DNA of 64,000 nucleotides, taken from assembly GCF_002221525.1 (NCBI RefSeq), contig NZ_CP011029.1, positions 715,696-779,695 of the forward strand, in the 5' to 3' direction. Shown piece by piece: positions 34,235 to 42,156 of this stretch (position 1 is the first letter of the stretch; each line of letters begins with the position of its first letter). Source of the stretch: Pseudoalteromonas espejiana DSM 9414. Lineage in GTDB: Bacteria > Pseudomonadota > Gammaproteobacteria > Enterobacterales > Alteromonadaceae. The notes under the pieces are model-generated. The model ran no database searches. It was not told the DNA's origin and worked only from the letters and a program-made list of their open reading frames with translations. A program made the position numbers and the translations under genes.

Positions 34235-35497
34235 TTATTCATAACAGTAAATTTTAGGTATATCGTGCCAGCGAGTTGTGTACTGGGGCGATAAATAATC
34301 ACGGTTCATGTGCCAGTGGTTGTTTAATTTACTGCTAGCAAGGCTTAGCATGCCTTTTCCGTATCGGTTATTTATTGTATCTAGGCACTGCATTAATTTT
34401 GGGTTATCGGCACTTTGGTTAAATAAATCGCTTTGCTGATACTGCACCGAGGTTAGCTCTAAAGCGCCTACGCCACATTTATAAAACCGAACCCCTGGCT
34501 GATAAATATTATTAAACACCTCAGAGACTGCATTTGCCATTACGCAGGTATCGTTAGTGGGGGTTGCAAACTTATACATAAACGACTTTTTACAATAGCG
34601 GTCTTCGTGTTTACCGCTTGCGGCAAATATATAAAGTTGTTTTGTTAGTGAGCGCTGCGCCCGTAATTTACTGGCAACCGTAGTAACATGGTTCATAAGG
34701 GCGGTTTTTAATGCGCTAGGCTCGTATATTCGCTCGCCAAAACTACGGGTAGAATAAATTTCTCGTTTATCTTGGCGTACATCGTCCCAGGTTAAACACG
34801 CTACACCGTTAAGCTCACTTACTGTACGCTCTACAACCACACTAAACGCACGGCGCATTGTTTTAGGGCTTTGCTGTGCAAGTTCCCACGCTGTGTTTAT
34901 ATTCATTATTTTAAGTTTTTTAGCTAGGCGCTTGCCTATACCCCATACATCTTCGCAGCTCATTCTTTGTAAAATGGCTTGGCGGCTTTGCTCGTTATCT
35001 ATAACGGCTACACCATCAAATCCGCTTAGCTTTTTAGCTGCGTGGTTAGCCGCTTTGGCAAGGGTAGGCGTTGGGCCAAACCCTACGCCTACGGGCAGTT
35101 TTGCTTCTCGCCATACGGTACGCCTTATTACATGGCCGTATTCGTGCCAGTTTTTAATCAGTGGCGTGTAGCCATTAAAGTGTAAAAACGACTCATCAAT
35201 ACTGTATATGTATTGTGTGTCGCAAAAGCGACCTATTATGTTCATCATTTTAGCGCTTAAATCGGCATACAGCTCGTAATTGCTTGAGCGTACAACTACG
35301 TTGTTTTGCTCAAGCAAATGCTTAACTTTAAAGTAAGGGCCAAATTTAGGAATGTTTAACTGCCTCGCAATAGGGCACACAGCACATACGCAGCCGTCGT
35401 TATTAGTAAGTACAACAACAGGCTTGGAGCGAATGGAAGGGTCGAATACTTTTTCGGCGCTTGCATAAAATGAAACAGCATCCACTAAGGCGTACAT
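34235..35497 (-). CDS. umuC: Y-family translesion DNA polymerase V subunit UmuC
   Basis: This 420-residue polymerase of the Y family copies past DNA lesions with UmuD'. The catalytic acidic residues are visible in ALVDAVSFYASAEKVFDP (near residue 6) and YIYSIDESFLHF (near 100). VGVGFGPTPTLAKAANHAAKK is the finger-palm region, and WGIGKRLAKKL is the helix-hairpin-helix. The C-terminal little finger follows RSFGERIYEPSALKTAL, the UmuC-specific segment. It overlaps umuD by 13 bases on the same strand and shares its LexA-controlled promoter. The length is the usual 420 or so, with no damage seen. Confidence 0.93.
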   Translation of the reverse strand: MYALVDAVSFYASAEKVFDPSIRSKPVVVLTNNDGCVCAVCPIARQLNIPKFGPYFKVKHLLEQNNVVVRSSNYELYADLSAKMMNIIGRFCDTQYIYSIDESFLHFNGYTPLIKNWHEYGHVIRRTVWREAKLPVGVGFGPTPTLAKAANHAAKKLSGFDGVAVIDNEQSRQAILQRMSCEDVWGIGKRLAKKLKIMNINTAWELAQQSPKTMRRAFSVVVERTVSELNGVACLTWDDVRQDKREIYSTRSFGERIYEPSALKTALMNHVTTVASKLRAQRSLTKQLYIFAASGKHEDRYCKKSFMYKFATPTNDTCVMANAVSEVFNNIYQPGVRFYKCGVGALELTSVQYQQSDLFNQSADNPKLMQCLDTINNRYGKGMLSLASSKLNNHWHMNRDYLSPQYTTRWHDIPKIYCYE

Positions 35498-35898
35498 TTT
35501 AAAAGCTCTGGAGTTTGCCTGTGCATGCGTACAGAAAGCGTTACTACACCCTCTAACTGAAACTCATCTGCTGGGGTGAGTTGTACAGGCTTATGTAAGG
35601 GCGATGCCGACAGCAGCCTTGCATTGGTTTTATCAAGTAACTTACAAACAAACAGGCCATTTAAATTGGCAACAATAACATCGCCATTATCGGCTTGCTC
35701 TGCACGGTCTACTACAAGTAGGTCGCCTTCAAAAATACCGACCTCTTGCATAGAGTTACCCGATGCAATGCCAATAAATGTGGCATCTGGGTGCTTTATT
35801 AATAACTCATCAAGAGAAACACCTAGCTCGGTATATTGCGCCGCGGGCGATTCAAACCCACACACACCAGCTTCTATATAAACGGGAATAACAAACAT
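35485..35898 (-). CDS. umuD: SOS mutagenesis protein UmuD (LexA-like S24 peptidase)
   Basis: This 137-residue self-cleaving subunit of polymerase V has the cleavage bond at Cys13-Gly14 (AGVCGFESPA). The catalytic Ser49 is in IASGNSMQEVGI and Lys86 in LFVCKLLD, spaced as in the S24 family. RecA filaments trigger self-cleavage to UmuD', which activates UmuC. A LexA box overlapping the promoter lies about 20 bases upstream of the start, so expression should be damage-induced. It overlaps umuC by 13 bases. Confidence 0.93.
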   Translation of the reverse strand: MFVIPVYIEAGVCGFESPAAQYTELGVSLDELLIKHPDATFIGIASGNSMQEVGIFEGDLLVVDRAEQADNGDVIVANLNGLFVCKLLDKTNARLLSASPLHKPVQLTPADEFQLEGVVTLSVRMHRQTPELLKCTP

Positions 35899-35918
35899 AA
35901 CTCAACCTAAAACGCATA

Positions 35919-35938
35919 CACTGTATAAGTGTACAGTA
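35919..35938 (-). promoter_or_regulatory. LexA (SOS) box of umuDC
   Basis: CTGT-N8-ACAG occurs at 35921-35936 with flanking CA and TA. It is embedded in a longer palindrome (AAAACGCATA on the left, TATGCGTTTT on the right) of about 40 bp. It covers the -10 element of the umuD promoter, so LexA would block polymerase. Confidence 0.85.
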
Positions 35939-35964
35939 TATGCGTTTTGTATGAGTTATGCCAA
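35935..35964 (-). promoter_or_regulatory. Sigma-70 promoter of umuDC
   Basis: On the minus strand TTGGCA (35964-35959) and TATACT (35940-35935) are separated by 18 bases. The -10 overlaps the LexA box. Confidence 0.65.
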
Positions 35965-35978
35965 GCAATGAAAGACGA

Positions 35979-36398
35979 TCAATCCATGTTTTTGATCATT
36001 TGTTGTGCTGTATTTAAAAAGTCTTTGATTTGCTGAGGGTTTAAATTTTTGCACATTTGATCATTTATTTGCTGCTCAGACGCTAATAATTTATCAAACA
36101 ATGTATTGCCTTGCTCAGTGAGCGACAAAATAAAACAGCGTTTGTCGTGCTCACTTGCTTGCTTATTAATAAGGTTTAACGCAATAAGATCTTTAACTAA
36201 CCGTGCTATTTGTGCTTTATCGCGTTGTGTTTTAGTAACTATATCGTTAGCAGTGCAGTTACTTGTACCGGCAATTATATGTATACAGCGTACGTGCATA
36301 GCGTTAATACCCAGCTCTTTGGCATTAATGGCCTCACGAATTGTTACACGGTAATTTTGCATGAGTTCAAACAAGGTATTTGATAAAGGCGTGTTCAT
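35979..36398 (-). CDS. MarR-family transcriptional regulator
   Basis: This protein of about 139 residues is a winged-helix MarR regulator. CIHIIAGTSNCTANDIVTKTQRDKAQIARLVKDLIALNLI is the recognition region, and KQASEHDKRCFILSLTEQG is the wing. The frame extends 25 codons further, but the ATG at 36398 follows GAGA at suitable spacing and gives the normal MarR N-terminus (MNTPLSNTLFELM), so I start it there. It is divergent from the siderophore-interacting-protein gene. Two palindromes lie within the shared promoter region, as expected for autorepression and control of that neighbour. Confidence 0.85.
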   Translation of the reverse strand: MNTPLSNTLFELMQNYRVTIREAINAKELGINAMHVRCIHIIAGTSNCTANDIVTKTQRDKAQIARLVKDLIALNLINKQASEHDKRCFILSLTEQGNTLFDKLLASEQQINDQMCKNLNPQQIKDFLNTAQQMIKNMD

Positions 36399-36414
36399 AG
36401 GGTTCTCAATATGG

Positions 36415-36455
36415 TTGACAATGTCAATTAATTTGCTATAGTTGATTTTATCAAC
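36415..36455. promoter_or_regulatory. Promoter with overlapping palindromes between marR-type gene and SIP gene
   Basis: TTGACA (36415) and TATAGT (36437) with a 16-base spacer form a rightward sigma-70 promoter. The -35 lies in the palindrome TTGACAATGTCAA, and the -10 abuts GTTGATTTTATCAAC (36441-36455). Both dyads contain TTGA/TCAA half-sites, which are likely MarR operators. Confidence 0.6.
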
Positions 36456-36522
36456 CAATGGGGCGTTGTGCAATGCTTGCTGTAAAAAGCAGTTAACTAT
36501 TTTGTAAACGAGGTGATTTTAA

Positions 36523-37266
36523 ATGGGTAAACAAGTTCGCAAAGCTAAAGTATTAAGCACTGAGCAAATTACACCGCACTTACAGCGTATTGTTGTAGGC
36601 TCAGACGATTTTGCAGATATAACCTGTGCGCACATTGGTAATTATGTAAAAGTGCTTATTCCACAAAATGGCGTTGCCGATTTAAATTTAAAAACGGCAT
36701 GCATGCGCTCATACACAATACAGCATGTAAATGAGCAAAGCGGCGCACTAACGCTCGATTTTGTAATTAATATGCACCAAGGCCCAGCAACCCATTGGGC
36801 TAAAATTGCACAAGTAGGGGATGAGCTAGGTATAGCAGGCCCAGGCCCTAAAAAGCTCGATAATTACAAGCATTCACATTATGTATTACTTGGCGATTTA
36901 ACATCGGTAAATGCGATTAAAGGCTATGTACAAACGCTGCCTTTATTTTCAAAAATTGATGCATTTATACATGCCCCAACAGAGCAAGACATTATTGATT
37001 TAGACACCACACGCAACATTAATTGGATAATTACCAATAACGCCGATGAAGCAATGCTCAATGCAATTAAAACTATTGAGCTAACGGAGCAGCCACCTAT
37101 TGTGTTTATGGCGCTAGAGGCCGGTTTAGTTCGTAAAGCTAAAGCCGTGTTTAGTGAGCACTTTAACATACCGCGCGGTAATATAGTGTCATCAGGTTAT
37201 TGGAAAAAAGGCGTTGATTCTGAAGGTTATAAAAAGCAGCGCCAACAAAATGCTGAGCTTGCTTGA
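36523..37266 (+). CDS. Siderophore-interacting protein (FAD-dependent ferric reductase)
   Basis: This 247-residue member of the SIP family is like E. coli ViuB/YqjH. The FAD-binding RSYTIQ motif is near residue 65, and INMHQGPATHWAKIAQVGDELGIAGPGP and HYVLLGDLTSVNAI form the flavin and NAD(P)H cleft. ALEAGLVRKAK..., then SSGYWKKGVDSEGYK form the conserved C-terminus. It should release iron from ferric siderophores in the cytoplasm by reduction. It is divergent from a MarR regulator with operator-like repeats, so it may respond to a small ligand. A siderophore-type receptor lies at 2.5-4.9 kb. Confidence 0.88.
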   Translation: MGKQVRKAKVLSTEQITPHLQRIVVGSDDFADITCAHIGNYVKVLIPQNGVADLNLKTACMRSYTIQHVNEQSGALTLDFVINMHQGPATHWAKIAQVGDELGIAGPGPKKLDNYKHSHYVLLGDLTSVNAIKGYVQTLPLFSKIDAFIHAPTEQDIIDLDTTRNINWIITNNADEAMLNAIKTIELTEQPPIVFMALEAGLVRKAKAVFSEHFNIPRGNIVSSGYWKKGVDSEGYKKQRQQNAELA

Positions 37267-37406
37267 ATACCTTAGAGCAAAATAACATATATCTATTTTG
37301 CTTTTATGCTTACTCTTAACTTGAATTGATTTAATAGCAGTCCCACTTAAGTGTTTTATGCTGATAATGCACCCATTATTAGTATGCATTTTTAGGAGCT
37401 GCTATT

Positions 37407-38396
37407 TTGTTATCTTCCATTCCTTTTTCGTTATTAGAGCTTGCCCCCATGATCAAAGGGGAAAGCGTTTCTCACACGCTCAATAAAACCACTAAATACG
37501 CTCAGCGCGCCGACCAATTAGGCTTTAATCGCTTTTGGCTGGCCGAGCACCACAATATGCCGGGTATAATTTGTGCTGCTACTTCAATATTAGTAGGGCA
37601 TATTGCAGGTAAAACTCAGCGTATACGTGTTGGCTCTGGCGGAATAATGCTACCAAACCATTCACCATTAGTTGTGGCTGAGCAATTTGGTACGCTTGAA
37701 AGCTTATACCCCGGGCGAATAGATTTAGGCCTTGGCCGTGCACCCGGTAGTGACCCTGTTACCAGCCGTGCACTTAATAACGATATGAGCCGAGCTGAAA
37801 ACTTCCCAGGTGAAGTAACAGAGCTACAAACATTATTAGGCCCATACAATGGTACTCACCCAATACGTGCTATCCCGGGGGAGGATACAAACGTACCACT
37901 TTGGCTATTAGGCTCAAGTTTATTTAGCGCTCAGTTGGCCGCGCAAAAAGGGCTGCCTTATGTATTTGCAGGGCACTTTGCGCCGCGTTTTGTACATGAT
38001 GCAATAGCACTGTATAAACGTGAATTTAAAGCCTCAAACGTACTCGATAAACCCTATGTAATGCTTGCTCTACCGCTGGTGGCAGCAGAAACTGACGAAG
38101 AAGCGCAATACCTATCTACCACCTCAAAGCAACGGGTACTTGAACTAATACGTGGTAAAGAGCTGTGGTTAAAGCCACCGGTAGATACAATGGAGGGTTT
38201 ATGGAGCGAACAAGAGCGCGCCCATGTAGAAAACTTTTTAAGCTTAAGCGTGGTAGGCGGGCACGTAAGTATAAAACACAAGCTAGAGATGATAGCCAAA
38301 GAGCTTGAAGTGGATGAGTTTATATTTACAAACGACGTATACGATAGTGAAAAACGCCACCGTGCACTAGAGATTTTAATGGAAATAAAACATTAA
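37407..38396 (+). CDS. LLM-class flavin-dependent oxidoreductase (luciferase-like)
   Basis: This 329-residue TIM-barrel protein is of the bacterial-luciferase-like group. Family segments are FSLLELAPM, YAQRADQLGFNRFWLAEHHNMPGI, RIRVGSGGIMLPNHSPLVVAEQFGTLESLYPGRIDLGLGRAPG and PLWLLGSSLFSAQLAAQKGLPYVFAGHFAP. It should use reduced FMN to oxidise a small substrate, which is not identified. The start is TTG 37407, 9 bases after GGAG; no ATG occurs before the conserved region. It is the same type as E. coli YhbW. It has no clear operon partner, as about 140 bases separate it from the SIP gene. Confidence 0.86.
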   Translation: MLSSIPFSLLELAPMIKGESVSHTLNKTTKYAQRADQLGFNRFWLAEHHNMPGIICAATSILVGHIAGKTQRIRVGSGGIMLPNHSPLVVAEQFGTLESLYPGRIDLGLGRAPGSDPVTSRALNNDMSRAENFPGEVTELQTLLGPYNGTHPIRAIPGEDTNVPLWLLGSSLFSAQLAAQKGLPYVFAGHFAPRFVHDAIALYKREFKASNVLDKPYVMLALPLVAAETDEEAQYLSTTSKQRVLELIRGKELWLKPPVDTMEGLWSEQERAHVENFLSLSVVGGHVSIKHKLEMIAKELEVDEFIFTNDVYDSEKRHRALEILMEIKH

Positions 38397-38439
38397 TTGG
38401 TTATTTAGTTAAGCAAGCGTACACCCAAGGCTTGTTAAT

Positions 38440-38503
38440 ATACAGACATCATCAAAAGTTAGTTGTTTTATACCTATTTATTAACTTTTAGTGGTGTCTG
38501 TAT
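38440..38503. repeat. Long imperfect inverted repeat in an intergenic region
   Basis: ATACAGACATCATCAAAAGTTA (22 bases, split here as two arms of one hairpin) matches the reverse complement of the stretch at 38482-38503 at 19 of 22 positions, with a 20-base loop. There is no U-run. It could be a small mobile repeat or an RNA structure. The rest of the 295-base gap shows only A+T-rich promoter-like DNA. Confidence 0.5.
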
Positions 38504-38691
38504 TAAGTTGTTTTCGGTATTTAAATAGTTAGCGCAAAGTGTTATGCCAATTTTTAGCGGCAACTTTTGCATTTAATACCGTTCTGTTTTTTCAATTAAA
38601 CTGATTTAAACAATCAATTTTAAGATATCACTTTAATTTTTTATAATGACCGTATAAACAAAAACATCATTAAATTAAAGGCAGGTACACC

Positions 38692-39687
38692 GTGAATTCT
38701 CTAAACACCCCATCAGCTAATTCAGTTACTAAACCAGCGCAGCCAAAAGTTGCTCTGATTGCTGAAGGTGGCGGACAACGAGGGATATTCACAGCCGGTG
38801 TACTTGACGCGTGGTTAGAACAAAACTACGACCCATTTGACTTATTTATTGGCACCTCTGCTGGTTCGCAAAATTTAACTAGCTACTTAGCTCGCCAAAA
38901 AGGTTACGCTAAGCGCTTAATTAGAGGGCTTTCGCGCAATAAACGTTTTTTTCAACTAGGTCGCGGCTTAATGGGTAAGCACATAGTAGATTTAGACTGG
39001 TACTTTGATAAAACCACTGAGGTAAACAGAGTACTCGACTTTAAAACAGCTAAAACCAGTTTAGGCGACCGTGAACTTTTAATAACCGCGACTAACGCAC
39101 GCGACAGAAAAGCTTATTACTTATCACCTACCGGTGAAGGCAAGCAATGGCGCGATCTGTTAAAAGCATCAAGCGCATTACCGTTTTTATACAAACAAGG
39201 CGTTAAACTAACACCGTGGTTAGATACAAAAGCGGCAAACGAAGCGCACTTAGCAGCAGAGCAAAGCGAAGAAGACTTTTACCTTGATGGCGGTTTAGCT
39301 GCACCATTACCTGTACGCGAAGCATATAACCGTGGTGCACGTAAAATTGTGGTTATAAGAACGGTAGACGCACATTTTCAGGCGCAATCTGCATGGGTGC
39401 AAAAATTAAGAACATTTGCATGTGCATCAGGCTACTGCCCAAAAACACTCGACTACTTAATTCAGCATGAGCAAGCGTATTTAGATGAGCTTAACTTTAT
39501 TGCTAACCCACCAAGTGATGTAGAGATTATACAAATTTTTGCAGACGAAAAGCTGCACAGTAAATTATTAGGCAGCTCAAACAACGATTTACGCTTTGAT
39601 CATAAGCTAGGTGTAAAAGCGGGCAGAGAGTATTTAAAAAGCCAAAATGCACGCATTGTAGATTACGCACACAGCTACGCCATGTAG
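38692..39687 (+). CDS. Patatin-like phospholipase, YjjU type
   Basis: This 331-residue serine lipase resembles E. coli YjjU along its length. The oxyanion loop EGGGQRGIFTAGVLDAWLEQ is near residue 24, the nucleophile motif GTSAGS near 61, and the catalytic Asp in YLDGGLAAPLPVREA near 201. RKIVVIRTVDAHFQ and HEQAYLDELNFI also match. It should hydrolyse acyl lipids in the cytoplasm; the substrate is unknown. The start is GTG 38692 behind AGG. The gene is convergent with the EamA transporter and separated from it by a long hairpin. Confidence 0.87.
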   Translation: MNSLNTPSANSVTKPAQPKVALIAEGGGQRGIFTAGVLDAWLEQNYDPFDLFIGTSAGSQNLTSYLARQKGYAKRLIRGLSRNKRFFQLGRGLMGKHIVDLDWYFDKTTEVNRVLDFKTAKTSLGDRELLITATNARDRKAYYLSPTGEGKQWRDLLKASSALPFLYKQGVKLTPWLDTKAANEAHLAAEQSEEDFYLDGGLAAPLPVREAYNRGARKIVVIRTVDAHFQAQSAWVQKLRTFACASGYCPKTLDYLIQHEQAYLDELNFIANPPSDVEIIQIFADEKLHSKLLGSSNNDLRFDHKLGVKAGREYLKSQNARIVDYAHSYAM

Positions 39688-39701
39688 CTGTGTATTAATT
39701 A

Positions 39702-39737
39702 ACGCTTAAACTTAAATTACCACTTAAGTTTAAGCGT
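39702..39737. terminator. Bidirectional hairpin between convergent genes
   Basis: ACGCTTAAACTTAA pairs perfectly with TTAAGTTTAAGCGT over an 8-base loop. A second hairpin (ACACAGCTAC/GTAGCTGTGT) overlaps the patatin stop at 39670-39693. U-runs are weak. Confidence 0.6.
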
Positions 39738-39763
39738 GAGTAAAACACCTCAAAAAATTATAA

Positions 39764-40621
39764 CTACGCTTTTTTTAAACTTATCGATGGCTTTTTATTG
39801 CTAATGGCTGCCCCTAATAAAATAAGCGCCAAAGCAATAAATAAAGACCAACTAAATCGAGCTTGCGAGGCGAGTATTAAAATAAAAGTAGAAAGTACCG
39901 GCGTTAAAAAACTTAACGAGGCAAGCACCGAACGGTTACCAAATTTTAAACCGTAATCCCATAAATAAAATGCACCGCCTACTGGGCCTAATCCTAATAA
40001 AATAGCGCCTAGCCATTGTGAAACAGATAAATTTATCACGGTTGTTTCAAAATAAAAATGTGCACAAAGGGCAAGCACGGCCACAATAAGCGAAAGCCAG
40101 CCTATGTCATCTATGTGGCTGTTAAATTGCGACATTAAATAAGAATAACTCGACCACAGCACTGCGCAGCATCCTGCAAAAAAATACCCTAAGTAATACT
40201 CACTATTTATTGATAAACCACTGCCATCGGTAATTAAACTAAGCGTGCCTAAAAATCCAAGTAAACCACCCAATATAGCTTTAAATTTACTCCCTGGTGT
40301 TGCAACAAACACACCTAATAATAATGGCCAAAGGTACACTATTAAGCTTACCTCTATTAAAGGGCCGTATTTTAAAGCCATAAAATAACAAAAATGAAAA
40401 CCAAATAAGCCTGTAACACCTATTATAATTTGTTTTTTAGAAAGCTTTGGCGGCGTTAATAATGGCTGTTTTGTAGCTAAACGCTTAACTAATAAAATAA
40501 TAAAAGAGATTGCAAAGCATATAAAAAGTAACTGAAAAGCAGGTAACGCTTTGGTTAAATTACCAAGTAATGCTAAAAGCCCCCACGAAAATATTGCTAA
40601 AAAACCTATGTTTGTTGCCAT
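39764..40621 (-). CDS. EamA/DMT-family transporter
   Basis: This protein of about 285 residues has ten predicted membrane helices in two EamA halves of the drug/metabolite transporter superfamily. Conserved pieces are FGFHFCYFMALKYGPLIEVSLIVYLWPLLLGV and, in the second half, LGLGPVGGAFYLWDYGLKFGNRSVLASLSFLTPVLSTF. I use ATG 40621 (MATNIGFLAIFSWGLLALLG), which follows GGA at the right distance, instead of a longer frame without membrane character. It probably exports a small metabolite or amino acid. The AraC-type regulator gene lies upstream on the same strand, about 150 bases away, and could control it. Confidence 0.84.
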   Translation of the reverse strand: MATNIGFLAIFSWGLLALLGNLTKALPAFQLLFICFAISFIILLVKRLATKQPLLTPPKLSKKQIIIGVTGLFGFHFCYFMALKYGPLIEVSLIVYLWPLLLGVFVATPGSKFKAILGGLLGFLGTLSLITDGSGLSINSEYYLGYFFAGCCAVLWSSYSYLMSQFNSHIDDIGWLSLIVAVLALCAHFYFETTVINLSVSQWLGAILLGLGPVGGAFYLWDYGLKFGNRSVLASLSFLTPVLSTFILILASQARFSWSLFIALALILLGAAISNKKPSISLKKA

Positions 40622-40771
40622 TAATTCCACTCCATAAATACTATTTAATGAGTGTATCAATATCAATTTTTAAAAATGTGCTAAAAGGACGGTGTTATTG
40701 TTTGCTCTGGCGCAATTTGACCTAAACGCTGCTTGAGATAAATTTATTATTTACTGTTTAGGTAATCTACA

Positions 40772-41482
40772 TTACTGCTTTGAAAACGCCTTAGGTGGCT
40801 GTCCAAAATATAAATTAAACCGGCGGCTAAAAGCAGAGGCGTCGTTATAACCAATTCGCTCACCAACTAAAGCTATAGGCAAGTCTGAATGGGTTAAAAG
40901 GGCGCGAGCATGTTGCATTCGTAACATGGTTAAATATTGCAACGCACTCATAGTGGTATTTTTTTTAAACACAGCTTTAAACTGCGTTACGCTTAAACAC
41001 GCTATGTTGGCTAATTCTTTTAACGTGTACGGGTAAGCTAAATTTTGCTTAACAGTGGTTATTACAGTATCTATTCGCTTATCAACATTGCTATGGTTTT
41101 CTTGCTCACAAAGTAATAAGTAAAATAAATCAAAGGTTGAATGAGTCAGTGTTTCATCACTTGCCAATAGCATTTGCTGCTCTATAAACTGTAAATAACT
41201 TAATAAGCGGTTATCTATTGAAATTTTAGGACAAAAAAGATTAATAAGGTTATCAGGGAGGCTATCTAAATCTGCAACAATAAAGCGGGCTGCTTCATCG
41301 GCCGTAAAAGCATGAACTACGTTTTGCTCTATCACTATGCAACTGCCGGTACTTACCGTTGTTTTAAACTCATTGTTTAATGTTATGTGTATTTCGCCAT
41401 GTAGGGGTAAAACCAGTTGATGGTAATTATGCTGGTGGCGCTTTATATCTTGCGAATAATACCGAATTGAAAGCTTATTCAT
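40772..41482 (-). CDS. AraC-family transcriptional regulator
   Basis: This regulator of about 236 residues has an N-terminal cupin sensor (HNYHQLVLPLHGEIHITLNNEFKTTVSTGSCIVIEQNVVHAF). The C-terminal double helix-turn-helix contains YTLKELANIACLSVTQFKAVFKKNT and IALVGERIGYNDASAFSRRFNLYFGQPPKAF. I choose ATG 41482 because GGAG lies 6 bases upstream; 18 further codons in frame have no such site. The cupin lacks an obvious metal set, so the ligand is unknown. The EamA transporter gene downstream is a candidate target. Confidence 0.85.
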   Translation of the reverse strand: MNKLSIRYYSQDIKRHQHNYHQLVLPLHGEIHITLNNEFKTTVSTGSCIVIEQNVVHAFTADEAARFIVADLDSLPDNLINLFCPKISIDNRLLSYLQFIEQQMLLASDETLTHSTFDLFYLLLCEQENHSNVDKRIDTVITTVKQNLAYPYTLKELANIACLSVTQFKAVFKKNTTMSALQYLTMLRMQHARALLTHSDLPIALVGERIGYNDASAFSRRFNLYFGQPPKAFSKQ

Positions 41483-41557
41483 TACATACTCCATTACCAA
41501 ATACATAAACAGCGCGTAGCCTTGAGTGCTTAACAAAAAACATGAGTTAAATTAAAC

Positions 41558-41989
41558 CTAAGTAGATGAGAGTAAAATACTGGTTTCGCTATTTAAAATA
41601 CCATCTATTTCGCGCACTTGCCTCAGTACACCATCAAAGTCACTTAAGTTTCCGGCTTGTATTTCTGCTACTAAATCCCAAGCGCCGTTGGTGGTATGTA
41701 ACTTAGTAAGCTCGGGTATGCCGCGCATGGTTTTTATAACTTGCGAGGTCGATTTACCCACTACTTCTACCATCATAATAGCTCTTACGGCTTCGGTTTC
41801 TATGTGTTCGTGCACCCGTACAGTAAAACCTAATATAGCACCCGATGAAACTAATCGGTCTAAACGGTTTTGTACTGTACCGCGCGATACATTTAATACA
41901 TCTGCCAATGCCGAAATAGAAGCACGGCCGTCTTTTCTTAATTCGGCTATTAACGCGTTATCTAATGAGTCGTAAATATAAGGGGTCAT
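41558..41989 (-). CDS. Lrp/AsnC-family transcriptional regulator
   Basis: This 143-residue protein has an N-terminal helix-turn-helix (NALIAELRKDGRASISALADVLNVSRGTVQNRLDRLVSSGAILGF) and a C-terminal RAM ligand-binding domain (AVRAIMMVEVVGKSTSQVIKTMRGIPELTKLHTTNGAWDLVAEI). It is divergent from the ornithine cyclodeaminase gene, and Lrp-type palindromes lie in the shared region. This suggests control of the arginine/ornithine genes with an amino acid as effector. Length and domains are standard. Confidence 0.9.
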   Translation of the reverse strand: MTPYIYDSLDNALIAELRKDGRASISALADVLNVSRGTVQNRLDRLVSSGAILGFTVRVHEHIETEAVRAIMMVEVVGKSTSQVIKTMRGIPELTKLHTTNGAWDLVAEIQAGNLSDFDGVLRQVREIDGILNSETSILLSST

Positions 41990-42015
41990 AAAACACCTTG
42001 GGATATGTGTTTATT

Positions 42016-42057
42016 ACAAATTACTAAATTTGTACTTTGTTGCATAGCAAATTGCTA
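42016..42057. promoter_or_regulatory. Lrp-type operator candidates between lrp-like gene and ocd
   Basis: ACAAATT-ACTA-AATTTGT (42016-42033) and TAGCAAATTGCTA (42045-42057) are two A+T-centred dyads in the divergent promoter region, of the size bound by Lrp/AsnC proteins. Confidence 0.5.
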
Positions 42058-42156
42058 AAAAACACTATTATTTGTATAAAGTATTGGCATTTTAACTGAC
42101 ATCTGTAGTCGATAAACTTATTTCAATTAGTTCATATTGTTATTACAGAGGTAGTT

